This document shows, one piece after another, positions 24,950 to 32,562 of a stretch of 46,041 nt of DNA. Source of the DNA: Pseudonocardia terrae (GTDB taxonomy: Bacteria > Actinomycetota > Actinomycetes > Mycobacteriales > Pseudonocardiaceae). The DNA lies in NCBI RefSeq assembly GCF_021343995.1, contig NZ_JAJTTE010000053.1:1-46041 (forward strand), read 5' to 3'. Numbering within the stretch: position 1 is the stretch's first letter; each line of letters begins with the position of its first letter. A program made the translations under genes and the position numbers. Below the pieces are notes generated by a model. The model did no database searches. It had not been told where the DNA came from and was given only the letters and a program-made list of their open reading frames with translations.

Positions 24950-25783
24950 TCAGCGGACGTGCCGGCGACGACGATGCCCGGCCGCGGGCGTCGGCGCATT
25001 CGCGAGGGCGACCACGCCCGCGACCGCGATCACGAGCCCGGCCGCGAAGGGGATCAGCCAGCCGTGCCGGATCGGGTCGCCGAGCAGCACGATGCCGACC
25101 AGCCCGGGCACGATCACCTCGGTCACCGAGAACACCGCCGTGACGCCGGCGAGGTTGCCGATCGCCAGCGCCCGTGAGTAGCAGGTGATCCCGACGACCC
25201 AGTACAGCCCGATGAGGTAGGTCGCCGGCTGCCCGGCGAGCTCGCCGACGTCGAAGCTGGCCACGGGCGACACGTGCACGGCACGGACCGCCAGCGAGGT
25301 CCCGCCGAAGCCCAACCCGGCGATCAACGACATGGGCCACGCCACGGGAAGCCGCCAGACCGCGATCGCGCCGACGGCCAGCGCCGCGGCGCCCGCGATC
25401 AGCACGACGATCGCGGTGCCGGAGAAGTCGGCCGGGGTCTCACCGCCCGCGCTCCCCGCGACCACGCCGAGCCCGAGGACGCACGCGGCGACACCCAGCT
25501 TGTCCACCGTCCGCAGCTGGATCCCGTAGATCGCCCAGGTCGCCACCGCGGTCAGCGCGATGGACAGGCCGAGCGCGGCCTGCACCGCGAAGACCGGAAG
25601 GTGCCGCAGCGCGACGACCGTGCAGATCCAGCCGAGGCAGTCGACCAGCAGGCCGGCCAGGTACAGCGGGCGCAGAGCCAGGTGCGTACGGGACTCGGTG
25701 TGCTGCGCCGCCTCCGACTGCAGCAGCCCCGCCCCGGTGTTGAGGACGGTCGCGCAGAGTGCGAACAGCAGGCCGGTCAGCAC
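24950..25783 (-). CDS. Ten-helix DMT/EamA-like membrane protein
   Basis: This 277-residue integral membrane protein has about nine to ten hydrophobic helices and few charged residues between them. That is the layout of the drug/metabolite transporter (EamA) superfamily. Typical segments are AVQAALGLSIALTAVATWAIYG and GLYWVVGITCYSRALAIGNLAG. The end is basic (GHRRRRHVR). The substrate cannot be read from the sequence. The GTG start at 25783 has only a weak GAGG site. The downstream alpha/beta hydrolase begins 16 nt after its stop. Confidence 0.85.
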   Translation of the reverse strand: MLTGLLFALCATVLNTGAGLLQSEAAQHTESRTHLALRPLYLAGLLVDCLGWICTVVALRHLPVFAVQAALGLSIALTAVATWAIYGIQLRTVDKLGVAACVLGLGVVAGSAGGETPADFSGTAIVVLIAGAAALAVGAIAVWRLPVAWPMSLIAGLGFGGTSLAVRAVHVSPVASFDVGELAGQPATYLIGLYWVVGITCYSRALAIGNLAGVTAVFSVTEVIVPGLVGIVLLGDPIRHGWLIPFAAGLVIAVAGVVALANAPTPAAGHRRRRHVR

Positions 25784-25839
25784 GGGTGCACGCCTCGGGC
25801 CACCTCACCACCGTGGCACGGCGGCGGGCGGTCGGCAGC

Positions 25840-26121
25840 TCACGCCCGGGTGCGATCGACCTCCGCGACGGCGCGCGGGGCCGGGACCTCGTAGAACCCG
25901 CTCATGAGCCCGCCGGGGACCGGGGCCTCCTCGTAGCGGGCCGCGCGGGCCTCCTGCAGGCGGGCGCGGGGTTTCTCGGAGAGGTGCACGAACAGCAGGA
26001 CGAACGCGGTACCGACCAGCGCGGGGATCCCGATCAGCAGCACCGGCCATCCGAAGGCGAGATACGCGACGACGACCGCCGCGGCCTCGAGACCGATCAC
26101 GAACCCTGCCAGCCGACCCAC
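25840..26121 (-). CDS. Small two-helix membrane protein
   Basis: This 93-residue protein has two transmembrane helices (LAGFVIGLEAAAVVVAYLAF and PVLLIGIPALVGTAFVLLFV) and a charged C-terminal tail ending in AVAEVDRTRA. No family is recognised. The frame is open further upstream, but the GTG at 26121 is chosen because a GAGGAGGG site lies 7 nt before it. It reads toward the EamA-like gene, 56 nt away. Function is unknown. Confidence 0.6.
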   Translation of the reverse strand: MGRLAGFVIGLEAAAVVVAYLAFGWPVLLIGIPALVGTAFVLLFVHLSEKPRARLQEARAARYEEAPVPGGLMSGFYEVPAPRAVAEVDRTRA

Positions 26122-26320
26122 CGCGGGGCCCTCCTCACCACTCGAACCGTCGTCCGGTGCCCACTCCGGGGCGCCGCAGTCGACTATCGGTCGGCGGATG
26201 CGGGACGTCACGCCGAGTACGGGAGCCGAGACGCAACCGAGACCCGGATCGGGTGACGGGACACCCGGCGGCCTCCTCCCGGCCACGTACGGGACACCGG
26301 CCCCGCCGGCGTCGGGAGGA

Positions 26321-26336
26321 GTTGTGGAGCCACAAC
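26321..26336. repeat. Palindrome GTTGTGG-AG-CCACAAC
   Basis: The 7-bp perfect arms enclose AG. It lies 59 bp past the hsp70-like stop codon and is a sequence relative of the palindrome at 26359-26380. The rest of 26122-26394 holds no recognised gene. Confidence 0.75.
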
Positions 26337-26358
26337 GCTGCCAGCCAGCCCGTTCGAA

Positions 26359-26380
26359 AGCGTTATGGAGCCATAACGCT
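26359..26380 (-). terminator. Palindrome with 10-bp arms AGCGTTATGG around AG, downstream of hsp70-like gene
   Basis: The perfect 10-bp arms begin 14 bp after the stop at 26395. Position suggests a terminator for the hsp70-like gene. It shares the core GTT-N-TGGAGCCA-N-AAC with the palindrome at 26321, with a paired base change (A-T to G-C). Confidence 0.65.
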
Positions 26381-26394
26381 GGCGGTCCGGTGGG

Positions 26395-28503
26395 TCAGGG
26401 GGTGCCGCCGGCCGGGGCGGTGGTGGAGGGGGCGGGCGGGATGCTGCTGGTGGGGGCGCCGTCCGTCGCGGGGGGCGGGGTGGAGGTTCCCGGGTTCGTT
26501 CCGGTGCCGCCGGTGCTCCCACCCGTGTCGCCGGTGCTGCCACCCGTGTCGCCGGTGTTGCCACCCGTGCCGCCGGTGCTCCCGCCACCGGCGTTGCTGC
26601 CACCCGTGCTGCCACCGGCGTTGCCGCCGCTGGTGCCGCCACCCGGAGTCCCGCCGGCCCCACCGTCGTTCCCGCCGGCACCGCCGTTGCCCCCGCCCGC
26701 GTCGTTGCCGGACGAGGTGGGAGGCGGGGTCGACGACCCCGGCGCGGCCGGACCAGGGGCCGCGGGGACGACGGGCGCAGCGGGGGCGGCTCCACCCGCC
26801 GCCGGGGGCCGCGCCGCGCCGCCGGCCGGCGATGTGGGGGCACGGCCCGTGGTCGCGTTGCCGCCCGACCCCGCGGACCCGGTCTCCGAAGACGGGGCCC
26901 GGCCCGCGGTCGTCGGGTCGAGGGTGGCCGCCGCCGGGGTGGGGTCCGCGGCCGGGGCGCCGGAGACCGGCACGTTCATCCCGCCGACCCCGCTGCTCAC
27001 GGCCGGCGCGGCCGAGGGCCAGAACACCGCCGCGGCCACCACACCCACGGCGGCGAGCGCCCCGCCCAGACCGACCAGCAGGCCGACCGGCATGCGGCGA
27101 CGACCCCCGGGCTCGGGGTCGTACTCCCAGTCCGGGTCCGTGGGCGCGGCGCCGGGCAGTCCGGGACGTGGCGGAGGCCCGACGGGCGCCCAGCCCCCGG
27201 TCGACCCGCCCCCGGTCGATGAGGGGGACGCAGCCGGGCCGACGACCCCGATCGGGCCGGTCGCGCCGCCGCCCGGCGCGCCGATCGCCACGGTGGCCCC
27301 GATGAGCGCGGGCAGCGAGCCCGAGGTGGAACTGAGCGCGTTCGGCGACGGCGCCGGGAACCCGCCGGTGGGGGTCGCGGCCCCACCGGGCACCGGGGCC
27401 AGCGCCACCGCCGGCCAGGACGCCGTGGGCCGCGGGGAGACGGCGAGCGCCGCCCCCTTCGCGATCGCGTTCTTCGGGTCGGTGTCGACGGCGACGGGCC
27501 GGCCGAGCTCCTGCGACACGAGCTGCCCGACCAGCGGCACGCGGGAGGACCCGCCGACGAGCAGCACGGCGTCGAGCGCCGCCGGCTGCAGCCCCGCCGA
27601 GGCGACGGCCCGGCGGAGCGCCTCGACGGTCTCCTCGACCCGGTCGCGGATGACGTCCTCGAACTCGCTGCGGTGCAGCCGGACCGAGCCGCGGTGGCCC
27701 GGCAGCAGGACCGGGATCGCCGTCTCGGTGTCCGCCGAGAGCGCCTCCTTGGCCTCGGTGCACTCGCGACGCAGCCGGGCGACGGCGGCGAGCACGGCCG
27801 GATCGGCGTCGTCGAGACCCTCGAAGGCCTCCGGCAGCCCGGCGACGACGTGGTCGAACACCACCTGGTCGAAGTCGACCCCGCCGAGCCGCTCGATCCC
27901 CTCGGGCCGCCCCTGCAGGGCGAAGTGGGAGCGGTCGGTCTTGCGCACCACGGCGGCGTCGAACGTGCCGCCGCCCAGGTCGTAGACGGCGATGGTGGAG
28001 CCCGCGGCGACCCGCTCGCCCGCCGCGTAGTGCAGCGCCGCTGCCTGGGGCTCGGCCAGGAAGGTCACCGTGAGGCCCTGCGCGTCGAGCGCCTCGGCCA
28101 TCAGCTCCAGCTTGTGCTGGCCCCAGGAGGCGGGGTGGGTGACGGCGATCCGCTCGGCGGGGCCCCCCTCGCGGTCGGCGACCTCGTCGACGATCCAGCG
28201 GACCAGCCGGGCGCACAGCTCCTCCGGCGCCCAGGTGCGCCCGCCGACGACGATCGGCGTCGAGTCCCCGACGCGGCGCTTGAACTCGCGGACGACCCGG
28301 TCCGGGTCGGTCACCGCGCGGCGCTCGGCGGCGTCGCCGACCAGCACCTCGCCGTCGGGCCCCACGAACAGCACCGAGGGCACGTCCGTGCGGCGGCCCG
28401 AGAGCGCGACCATCTCCGGCGCGACCCAGTGCTCGCCCGCCGGGCGGCACACGGCCGCCGCGCTGTACGTCGTGCCCAGGTCGATACCGAGCTGGTAGCC
28501 CAT
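26395..28503 (-). CDS. Membrane-anchored Hsp70-family ATPase with Gly/Thr-rich exported tail
   Basis: This 702-residue protein has an actin-like Hsp70 ATPase domain at about 1-355 (GIDLGTTYS, YDLGGGTFD, VLLVGGSSRVP). It has no Hsp70 substrate-binding domain. Instead a Pro/Gly linker leads to one transmembrane helix (about 472-496, after RRR). An outer tail of about 200 residues then becomes a repeat of GGSTGGTGGNTGDTGG type. The nucleotide domain should be inside the cell and the tail outside. It is divergent from the IniB/IniA/IniC-like genes, so a role in the same envelope process is likely but inferred. A GGGGGGAA site precedes the ATG. Confidence 0.88.
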   Translation of the reverse strand: MGYQLGIDLGTTYSAAAVCRPAGEHWVAPEMVALSGRRTDVPSVLFVGPDGEVLVGDAAERRAVTDPDRVVREFKRRVGDSTPIVVGGRTWAPEELCARLVRWIVDEVADREGGPAERIAVTHPASWGQHKLELMAEALDAQGLTVTFLAEPQAAALHYAAGERVAAGSTIAVYDLGGGTFDAAVVRKTDRSHFALQGRPEGIERLGGVDFDQVVFDHVVAGLPEAFEGLDDADPAVLAAVARLRRECTEAKEALSADTETAIPVLLPGHRGSVRLHRSEFEDVIRDRVEETVEALRRAVASAGLQPAALDAVLLVGGSSRVPLVGQLVSQELGRPVAVDTDPKNAIAKGAALAVSPRPTASWPAVALAPVPGGAATPTGGFPAPSPNALSSTSGSLPALIGATVAIGAPGGGATGPIGVVGPAASPSSTGGGSTGGWAPVGPPPRPGLPGAAPTDPDWEYDPEPGGRRRMPVGLLVGLGGALAAVGVVAAAVFWPSAAPAVSSGVGGMNVPVSGAPAADPTPAAATLDPTTAGRAPSSETGSAGSGGNATTGRAPTSPAGGAARPPAAGGAAPAAPVVPAAPGPAAPGSSTPPPTSSGNDAGGGNGGAGGNDGGAGGTPGGGTSGGNAGGSTGGSNAGGGSTGGTGGNTGDTGGSTGDTGGSTGGTGTNPGTSTPPPATDGAPTSSIPPAPSTTAPAGGTP

Positions 28504-28809
28504 CGTCGTTCCCCCCGCCGATCACCGGCAGCTCTGCCCCCGGCGCGCCCCCGCACGCCTGTCACGCCATCGCGTGGCGGCGCCGCGCCGTTATCGTCCC
28601 CGACCCCCTGCTGACACGATCGGGTGACGCCGGGGGGTGCGGGGCCCCGGAAGCCCCTAACCGGCCCGGCCCCGATCCCCTATGCCACCCGGTGGGGAAC
28701 CGTGCCCGATCCCCGATGGCGGGTCGGCCCCGCGCTCCTACCTTTCGGATCAACGCCAGCCGGGTTCGCCCGGCGCGACACCGACACACGATCCACGGAG
28801 ACGATCCCC
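28504..28809. promoter_or_regulatory. Divergent control region of hsp70-like and iniB-like genes
   Basis: About 300 bases without a gene. It contains a 14-bp direct repeat, CCCGATCCCCTATG (28671-28684) and CCCGATCCCCGATG (28705-28718), 34 bp apart with one mismatch. A TACCTT -10-like box lies at 28739-28744, about 65 nt before the first iniB-like start. The direct repeat is a candidate activator site. Confidence 0.5.
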
Positions 28810-29685
28810 ATGACGCTGCTCGAGTTCCTCCTCAAGCTCATCGGCAACGACCAGGAGTCCCGCGACCTCCAGCAGGACTTCCGCGACGACCCCCACGGCA
28901 CCCTGCGCGACGCCGGCCTCGAGGACCTGACGGCCGAGGACGTGCACGACGCCCTCGTCCTGATCCAGGACAACGACACCGCCTCCTTCGACCGCAACTA
29001 CGACACCGGCAGCAACCACCTGGTCGCGGCCGCGGCGGCCCCGCACCACGGCGGCGGGCACCACGAGGGCGACCACGACGGCCACAAGGGCGCGGTCGAC
29101 TACATCAACCGCTACGTCACCAACAACTACGTCGACGACCGCGACACCGTCGTCGACAACTCGGTGAACCAGCACATCGACACCGACGGCGGCGACTTCC
29201 GCCAGACGATCGACACGGACGTGGTGACGGCCTCCGGCGACGGCGCGGTGGCGGCCGGCGGCGACATCGAGGACTCCACGATCACCACCGGCAACGGCAA
29301 CATCGTCGGCGACGGCAACGACGTGGTGCGCGGCGACGGCAACACCACCGCCTTCGGCAACGGCAGCGCCACCAGCACGAACGTCGGCGGCGACGTGACG
29401 GTCGACGACGGCTCGGCCTTCGCCACCGGCGGCTCGGCCTCCGTGGACAACAGCGACAACAGCGTGAACGGCTCGTTCAACGAGGAGACCGACAACTCGG
29501 TCAACGACTCGTTCAACGACGAGAGCGACAACAGCGTCGACGACTCCTTCAACACCCACCAGGACGTCGACAACAGCAACGACGGTTCGTTCAACACCTC
29601 GACCGACAACAGCCAGAACGGCTCGGGCAACTTCACGGTCGACACCGGCGACATCGACGTCGACGACTCCGTCGTCGCGCTCTGA
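28810..29685 (+). CDS. IniB-like repeat protein, copy 1
   Basis: This 291-residue acidic protein has an N-terminal helical domain (MTLLEFLLKLIGNDQESRDL, then DAGLEDLTAEDVHDALVLIQ) like the IniB N-terminal domain. A His/Gly patch follows. Next is a probable beta-solenoid stretch (GDGAVAAGGDIEDSTITTGN, then NGSATSTNVGGD). The C-terminus has Asn/Asp/Ser-rich repeats of 12 residues (DNSVNDSFNDES type). It has no signal peptide or membrane helix. Function of IniB is not established; in mycobacteria iniB is induced by cell-wall inhibitors together with iniA and iniC. A GGAGA site precedes the ATG at 28810. Confidence 0.85.
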   Translation: MTLLEFLLKLIGNDQESRDLQQDFRDDPHGTLRDAGLEDLTAEDVHDALVLIQDNDTASFDRNYDTGSNHLVAAAAAPHHGGGHHEGDHDGHKGAVDYINRYVTNNYVDDRDTVVDNSVNQHIDTDGGDFRQTIDTDVVTASGDGAVAAGGDIEDSTITTGNGNIVGDGNDVVRGDGNTTAFGNGSATSTNVGGDVTVDDGSAFATGGSASVDNSDNSVNGSFNEETDNSVNDSFNDESDNSVDDSFNTHQDVDNSNDGSFNTSTDNSQNGSGNFTVDTGDIDVDDSVVAL

Positions 29686-29736
29686 TCCCGCTCCCCTCCT
29701 CCTCCCGACCTCACGACCTGCACGGAGACGACTGAC

Positions 29737-30597
29737 ATGGCTTCCCCCCAGACCCTGATCGAGCTGCTGCTGAGCCTGCTCAAGGACCCGGAGGCCGCCG
29801 AGGCCTTCAAGGCCGACCCGGCCGCCTACATCCAGGGCTGCGGGCTCACCGGGTTCACCGCCGAGGACGTGCACGACGCCGCGCTCCTCATCCAGGACAA
29901 CGACGACTCGGACTTCGAGCGGAACCACGACACCGGCGGCAACCACCACCACACCCCGCCGCCGCCCCCGCACAAGGAGCCGCACGAGTCCGACCACGAG
30001 CACGCCGTCAAGTACCTCAACACCTACGTCACCAACAACTGGGTCGACGACCGCGACACCATCGTCGACAACTCGATCAACCAGGTCATCGACACGGACG
30101 GCGGCGACTTCCGCCAGGACATCGACATCGACGCGGTGACCGCGTCCGGTGACGGCGCCGTGGCGGCCGGCGGCGACATCGAGGACTCCACGATCACCAC
30201 CGGCAACGGGAACGTCGTCGGCGACGGCAACCAGGTCGTGGACGGCGACGGCAACACCACCGCCTTCGGCAACGGCAGCGCCACCAGCACGAACGTCGGC
30301 GGCGACCTCACGGTCGACGACGGCTCCGCCTTCGCCACCGGCGGCAACGCGGGCGTCGACAACAGCGACAACAGCATCAACGACTCGGGCAACGAGTACA
30401 CCGACAACAGCATCAACGACTCGGGCAACGACCACAGCGACAACAGCGTGTCCGACTCGGGCAACTTCGACCAGGACGTCGACAACAGCAGCACCGACTC
30501 GTTCAACAGCACGACCGACAACAGCACGAACGACTCCCACAACGTGGGTGTCACGACCGACGACGTGTCCGTCGAGGACTCGTTCGTCACCGCCTGA
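29737..30597 (+). CDS. IniB-like repeat protein, copy 2
   Basis: This 286-residue tandem paralogue of the preceding gene starts 51 nt after it and has the same CACGGAGACGA leader. The helical N-terminal domain (PQTLIELLLSLLKDPEAAEAF) differs clearly in sequence. The central region (YVTNNWVDDRDT to AFATGG) is almost identical to copy 1. The C-terminal repeats use DNSINDSGN in place of DNSVNDSFN. Two stretches of 50 and 64 bases are identical between the copies at the DNA level. A hairpin follows the stop, before the dynamin-like genes. Confidence 0.85.
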   Translation: MASPQTLIELLLSLLKDPEAAEAFKADPAAYIQGCGLTGFTAEDVHDAALLIQDNDDSDFERNHDTGGNHHHTPPPPPHKEPHESDHEHAVKYLNTYVTNNWVDDRDTIVDNSINQVIDTDGGDFRQDIDIDAVTASGDGAVAAGGDIEDSTITTGNGNVVGDGNQVVDGDGNTTAFGNGSATSTNVGGDLTVDDGSAFATGGNAGVDNSDNSINDSGNEYTDNSINDSGNDHSDNSVSDSGNFDQDVDNSSTDSFNSTTDNSTNDSHNVGVTTDDVSVEDSFVTA

Positions 30598-30619
30598 CGC
30601 GCCTCCCGCGTGACCGGAC

Positions 30620-30651
30620 GCCCCGGCACCCTCACCCGAGGGTGTCGGGGC
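30620..30651 (+). terminator. Hairpin terminator after the iniB-like pair
   Basis: A 14-bp stem with one G-T wobble (GCCCCGGCACCCTC against GAGGGTGTCGGGGC) has an ACCC loop and is followed by CTTCGTCGT. It separates the iniB-like genes from the dynamin-like pair, so the latter may be transcribed partly from its own promoter. Confidence 0.7.
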
Positions 30652-30732
30652 CTTCGTCGTGGACGCGGTCGTCGTGTAGGCAGAATGCGGAGAGGTGTCC
30701 CGGCGCCCGGGACCGGAGAGGACGACGATTCG

Positions 30733-32562
30733 GTGGCGGTACCGGCAGCGGTCCAGCTGGTCGATCTGGCGCTCAAGGCCACGACGGCCTACGAGCGCCC
30801 GGACCTCGCCGTCCGGCTGCAGGCGACCCGGGCTCGGCTGGCCGACCCGAACGTGCGGGTACTGATCGTCGGGGAGTTCAAGCAGGGCAAGAGCCAGCTG
30901 GTGAACGCGCTGGTCAACGCCCCGGTCTGCCCCGTCGACGACGACATCTCGACCGCGGTGCCCACCGAGGTCCGGTTCGCCGAGACCACCACCGTGACCC
31001 TGGTGAGGGTGCCGCCGGGGGTGGCGGACGGAGCCCCGCTCGACTCCAGGGAGCCCGTCGAGGAGCGCACGGTCGTCGAGACCTCCCGGCTGGCCGACTT
31101 CGTCTCCGAGGCCGGCAACCCCGAGAACCGCGCCGGCCTGCACCACGCCGAGGTCACCCTGCCGCGCAAGCTGCTCCAGAGCGGCCTCGTCCTGGTCGAC
31201 ACCCCCGGCGTCGGCGGGCTGGGCTCCGCCCACGGCGCCGCGACGATGGCCGCCCTGCCGACCGCCGACGCCGTCGTCCTCGTGTCCGACGCCGCGCAGG
31301 AGTACACCGCCCCGGAGATCGACTTCCTGCGCTCGGCGATGGGCCTGTGTCCCAACGTCGGGTGCGTGGTCACCAAGACCGACCTCTACCCGCACTGGCG
31401 CCAGATCGTGGAGCTCGACAAGGGCCATCTGCGGCGGGCCGGCGTCGAGGCGGAGATCTACCCCGTGTCGTCGGCGCTGCGGCTGGCGGGCGCCGAGACC
31501 GGCGACGCCGAGCTGATGAGCGAGTCCGGGTTCGCGCCGCTGGTCGGGTTCCTGCTGCGCAAGGTCGTCGCGCGGGCGGACGACCTGGACCGGCGCTCCA
31601 CCAGCCAGGACGTCCGGGCCGTCGCCGAGCAGCTCTCCGCGCAGTTCACCGCCGAGCTCGCCGCGCTGGAGGACCCGGGCAGGGCCGAGGCGCTGGTCGA
31701 GGAGCTGACCCGGGCGAAGGCGCGGGCGGACGATCTGCGGCAGCGCTCGGCGCGCTGGCAGATCACGCTCAACGACGGCGTCGCCGACCTGATCTCCGAC
31801 ATCGAGTACGACCTGCGGGACCGGCTCCGCGCGGTCACCCGCGAGGCCGAGCAGCTGCTCGACGACGCCGACCCCGCCGACATCTGGGACCAGTTCGCGC
31901 AGTGGTTCCACCAGCAGGTGAGCCAGGCGACGTCGGCGAACTACGTCTGGACCGCGCAACGCGCCCGCTGGCTCGCCGAGCAGGTCTCCGAGCACTTCGC
32001 CGAGGGTGCCGACGCCGCCCTCCCCGAGATCCACATCGACGGGAGCCGGCTGGGTGGCTCCGTCCAGGCGCTCGAGCAGCCGGAGGGCGAGAAGTTCGGG
32101 ATCGGGCAGAAGCTGTTCGTCGGCATGCGCGGCGGCTACGGCGGCCTGCTGATGATCGGCCTCGCGACGAGCTTCGCGGGTCTCGCCCTGCTCAACCCGT
32201 TCTCGATCGCGGCCGGTCTGCTCTTCGGCGGCAAGACCGTGCGCGACGAGCGCAAACGCCAGCGCGAGCGACGCCGGGCGGAGGCGAAGACGGCCGTGCG
32301 CCGACACATCGACGAGGTGACCTTCCAGGTCGGCAAGGACTCCCGGGACACCCTGCGCCGCGCCCAGCGCCAGCTGCGGGACCACTTCACCGTGCTCGCC
32401 GACGAGCTGTCGGTCTCGCTCGCGACCTCGGTGGCGGCGGCGCAGGGCGCGGTGACCTCGGACGTCTCGGGCCGGCAGAAGCGGATCGAGGACCTGAAGG
32501 CCGAGATCAGCCGGGTCGAGTCCCTGGCGACGCGGGCCCGGGCGCTGGTGGACGAGAAGTGA
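30733..32562 (+). CDS. iniA: Dynamin-like GTPase, IniA-like
   Basis: This 609-residue bacterial dynamin-like protein is predicted to bind and remodel membranes using GTP. GTPase motifs are G1 GEFKQGKS (about 47-54), G3 DTPG (156-159) and G4 TKTD (214-217). A helical stalk follows. A hydrophobic paddle-like segment lies at about 465-495 (LLMIGLATSFAGLALLNPF). A basic KRQRERRRAEAK stretch and a coiled-coil end complete it. Mycobacterial IniA is about 640 residues. The GTG at 30733 is favoured because GGAGAGGA precedes it; an in-frame ATG at 30685 would add 16 residues. It is coupled to the second GTPase by a GTGA overlap. Confidence 0.88.
   Translation: MAVPAAVQLVDLALKATTAYERPDLAVRLQATRARLADPNVRVLIVGEFKQGKSQLVNALVNAPVCPVDDDISTAVPTEVRFAETTTVTLVRVPPGVADGAPLDSREPVEERTVVETSRLADFVSEAGNPENRAGLHHAEVTLPRKLLQSGLVLVDTPGVGGLGSAHGAATMAALPTADAVVLVSDAAQEYTAPEIDFLRSAMGLCPNVGCVVTKTDLYPHWRQIVELDKGHLRRAGVEAEIYPVSSALRLAGAETGDAELMSESGFAPLVGFLLRKVVARADDLDRRSTSQDVRAVAEQLSAQFTAELAALEDPGRAEALVEELTRAKARADDLRQRSARWQITLNDGVADLISDIEYDLRDRLRAVTREAEQLLDDADPADIWDQFAQWFHQQVSQATSANYVWTAQRARWLAEQVSEHFAEGADAALPEIHIDGSRLGGSVQALEQPEGEKFGIGQKLFVGMRGGYGGLLMIGLATSFAGLALLNPFSIAAGLLFGGKTVRDERKRQRERRRAEAKTAVRRHIDEVTFQVGKDSRDTLRRAQRQLRDHFTVLADELSVSLATSVAAAQGAVTSDVSGRQKRIEDLKAEISRVESLATRARALVDEK

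Noticed and set aside
28750..32385. A 1,211-codon open minus-strand frame across the iniB-like and IniA-like genes
   Set aside because: It is antisense to three well-supported genes, and its VVD/VVA periodicity only mirrors the DNS/DGN repeats.
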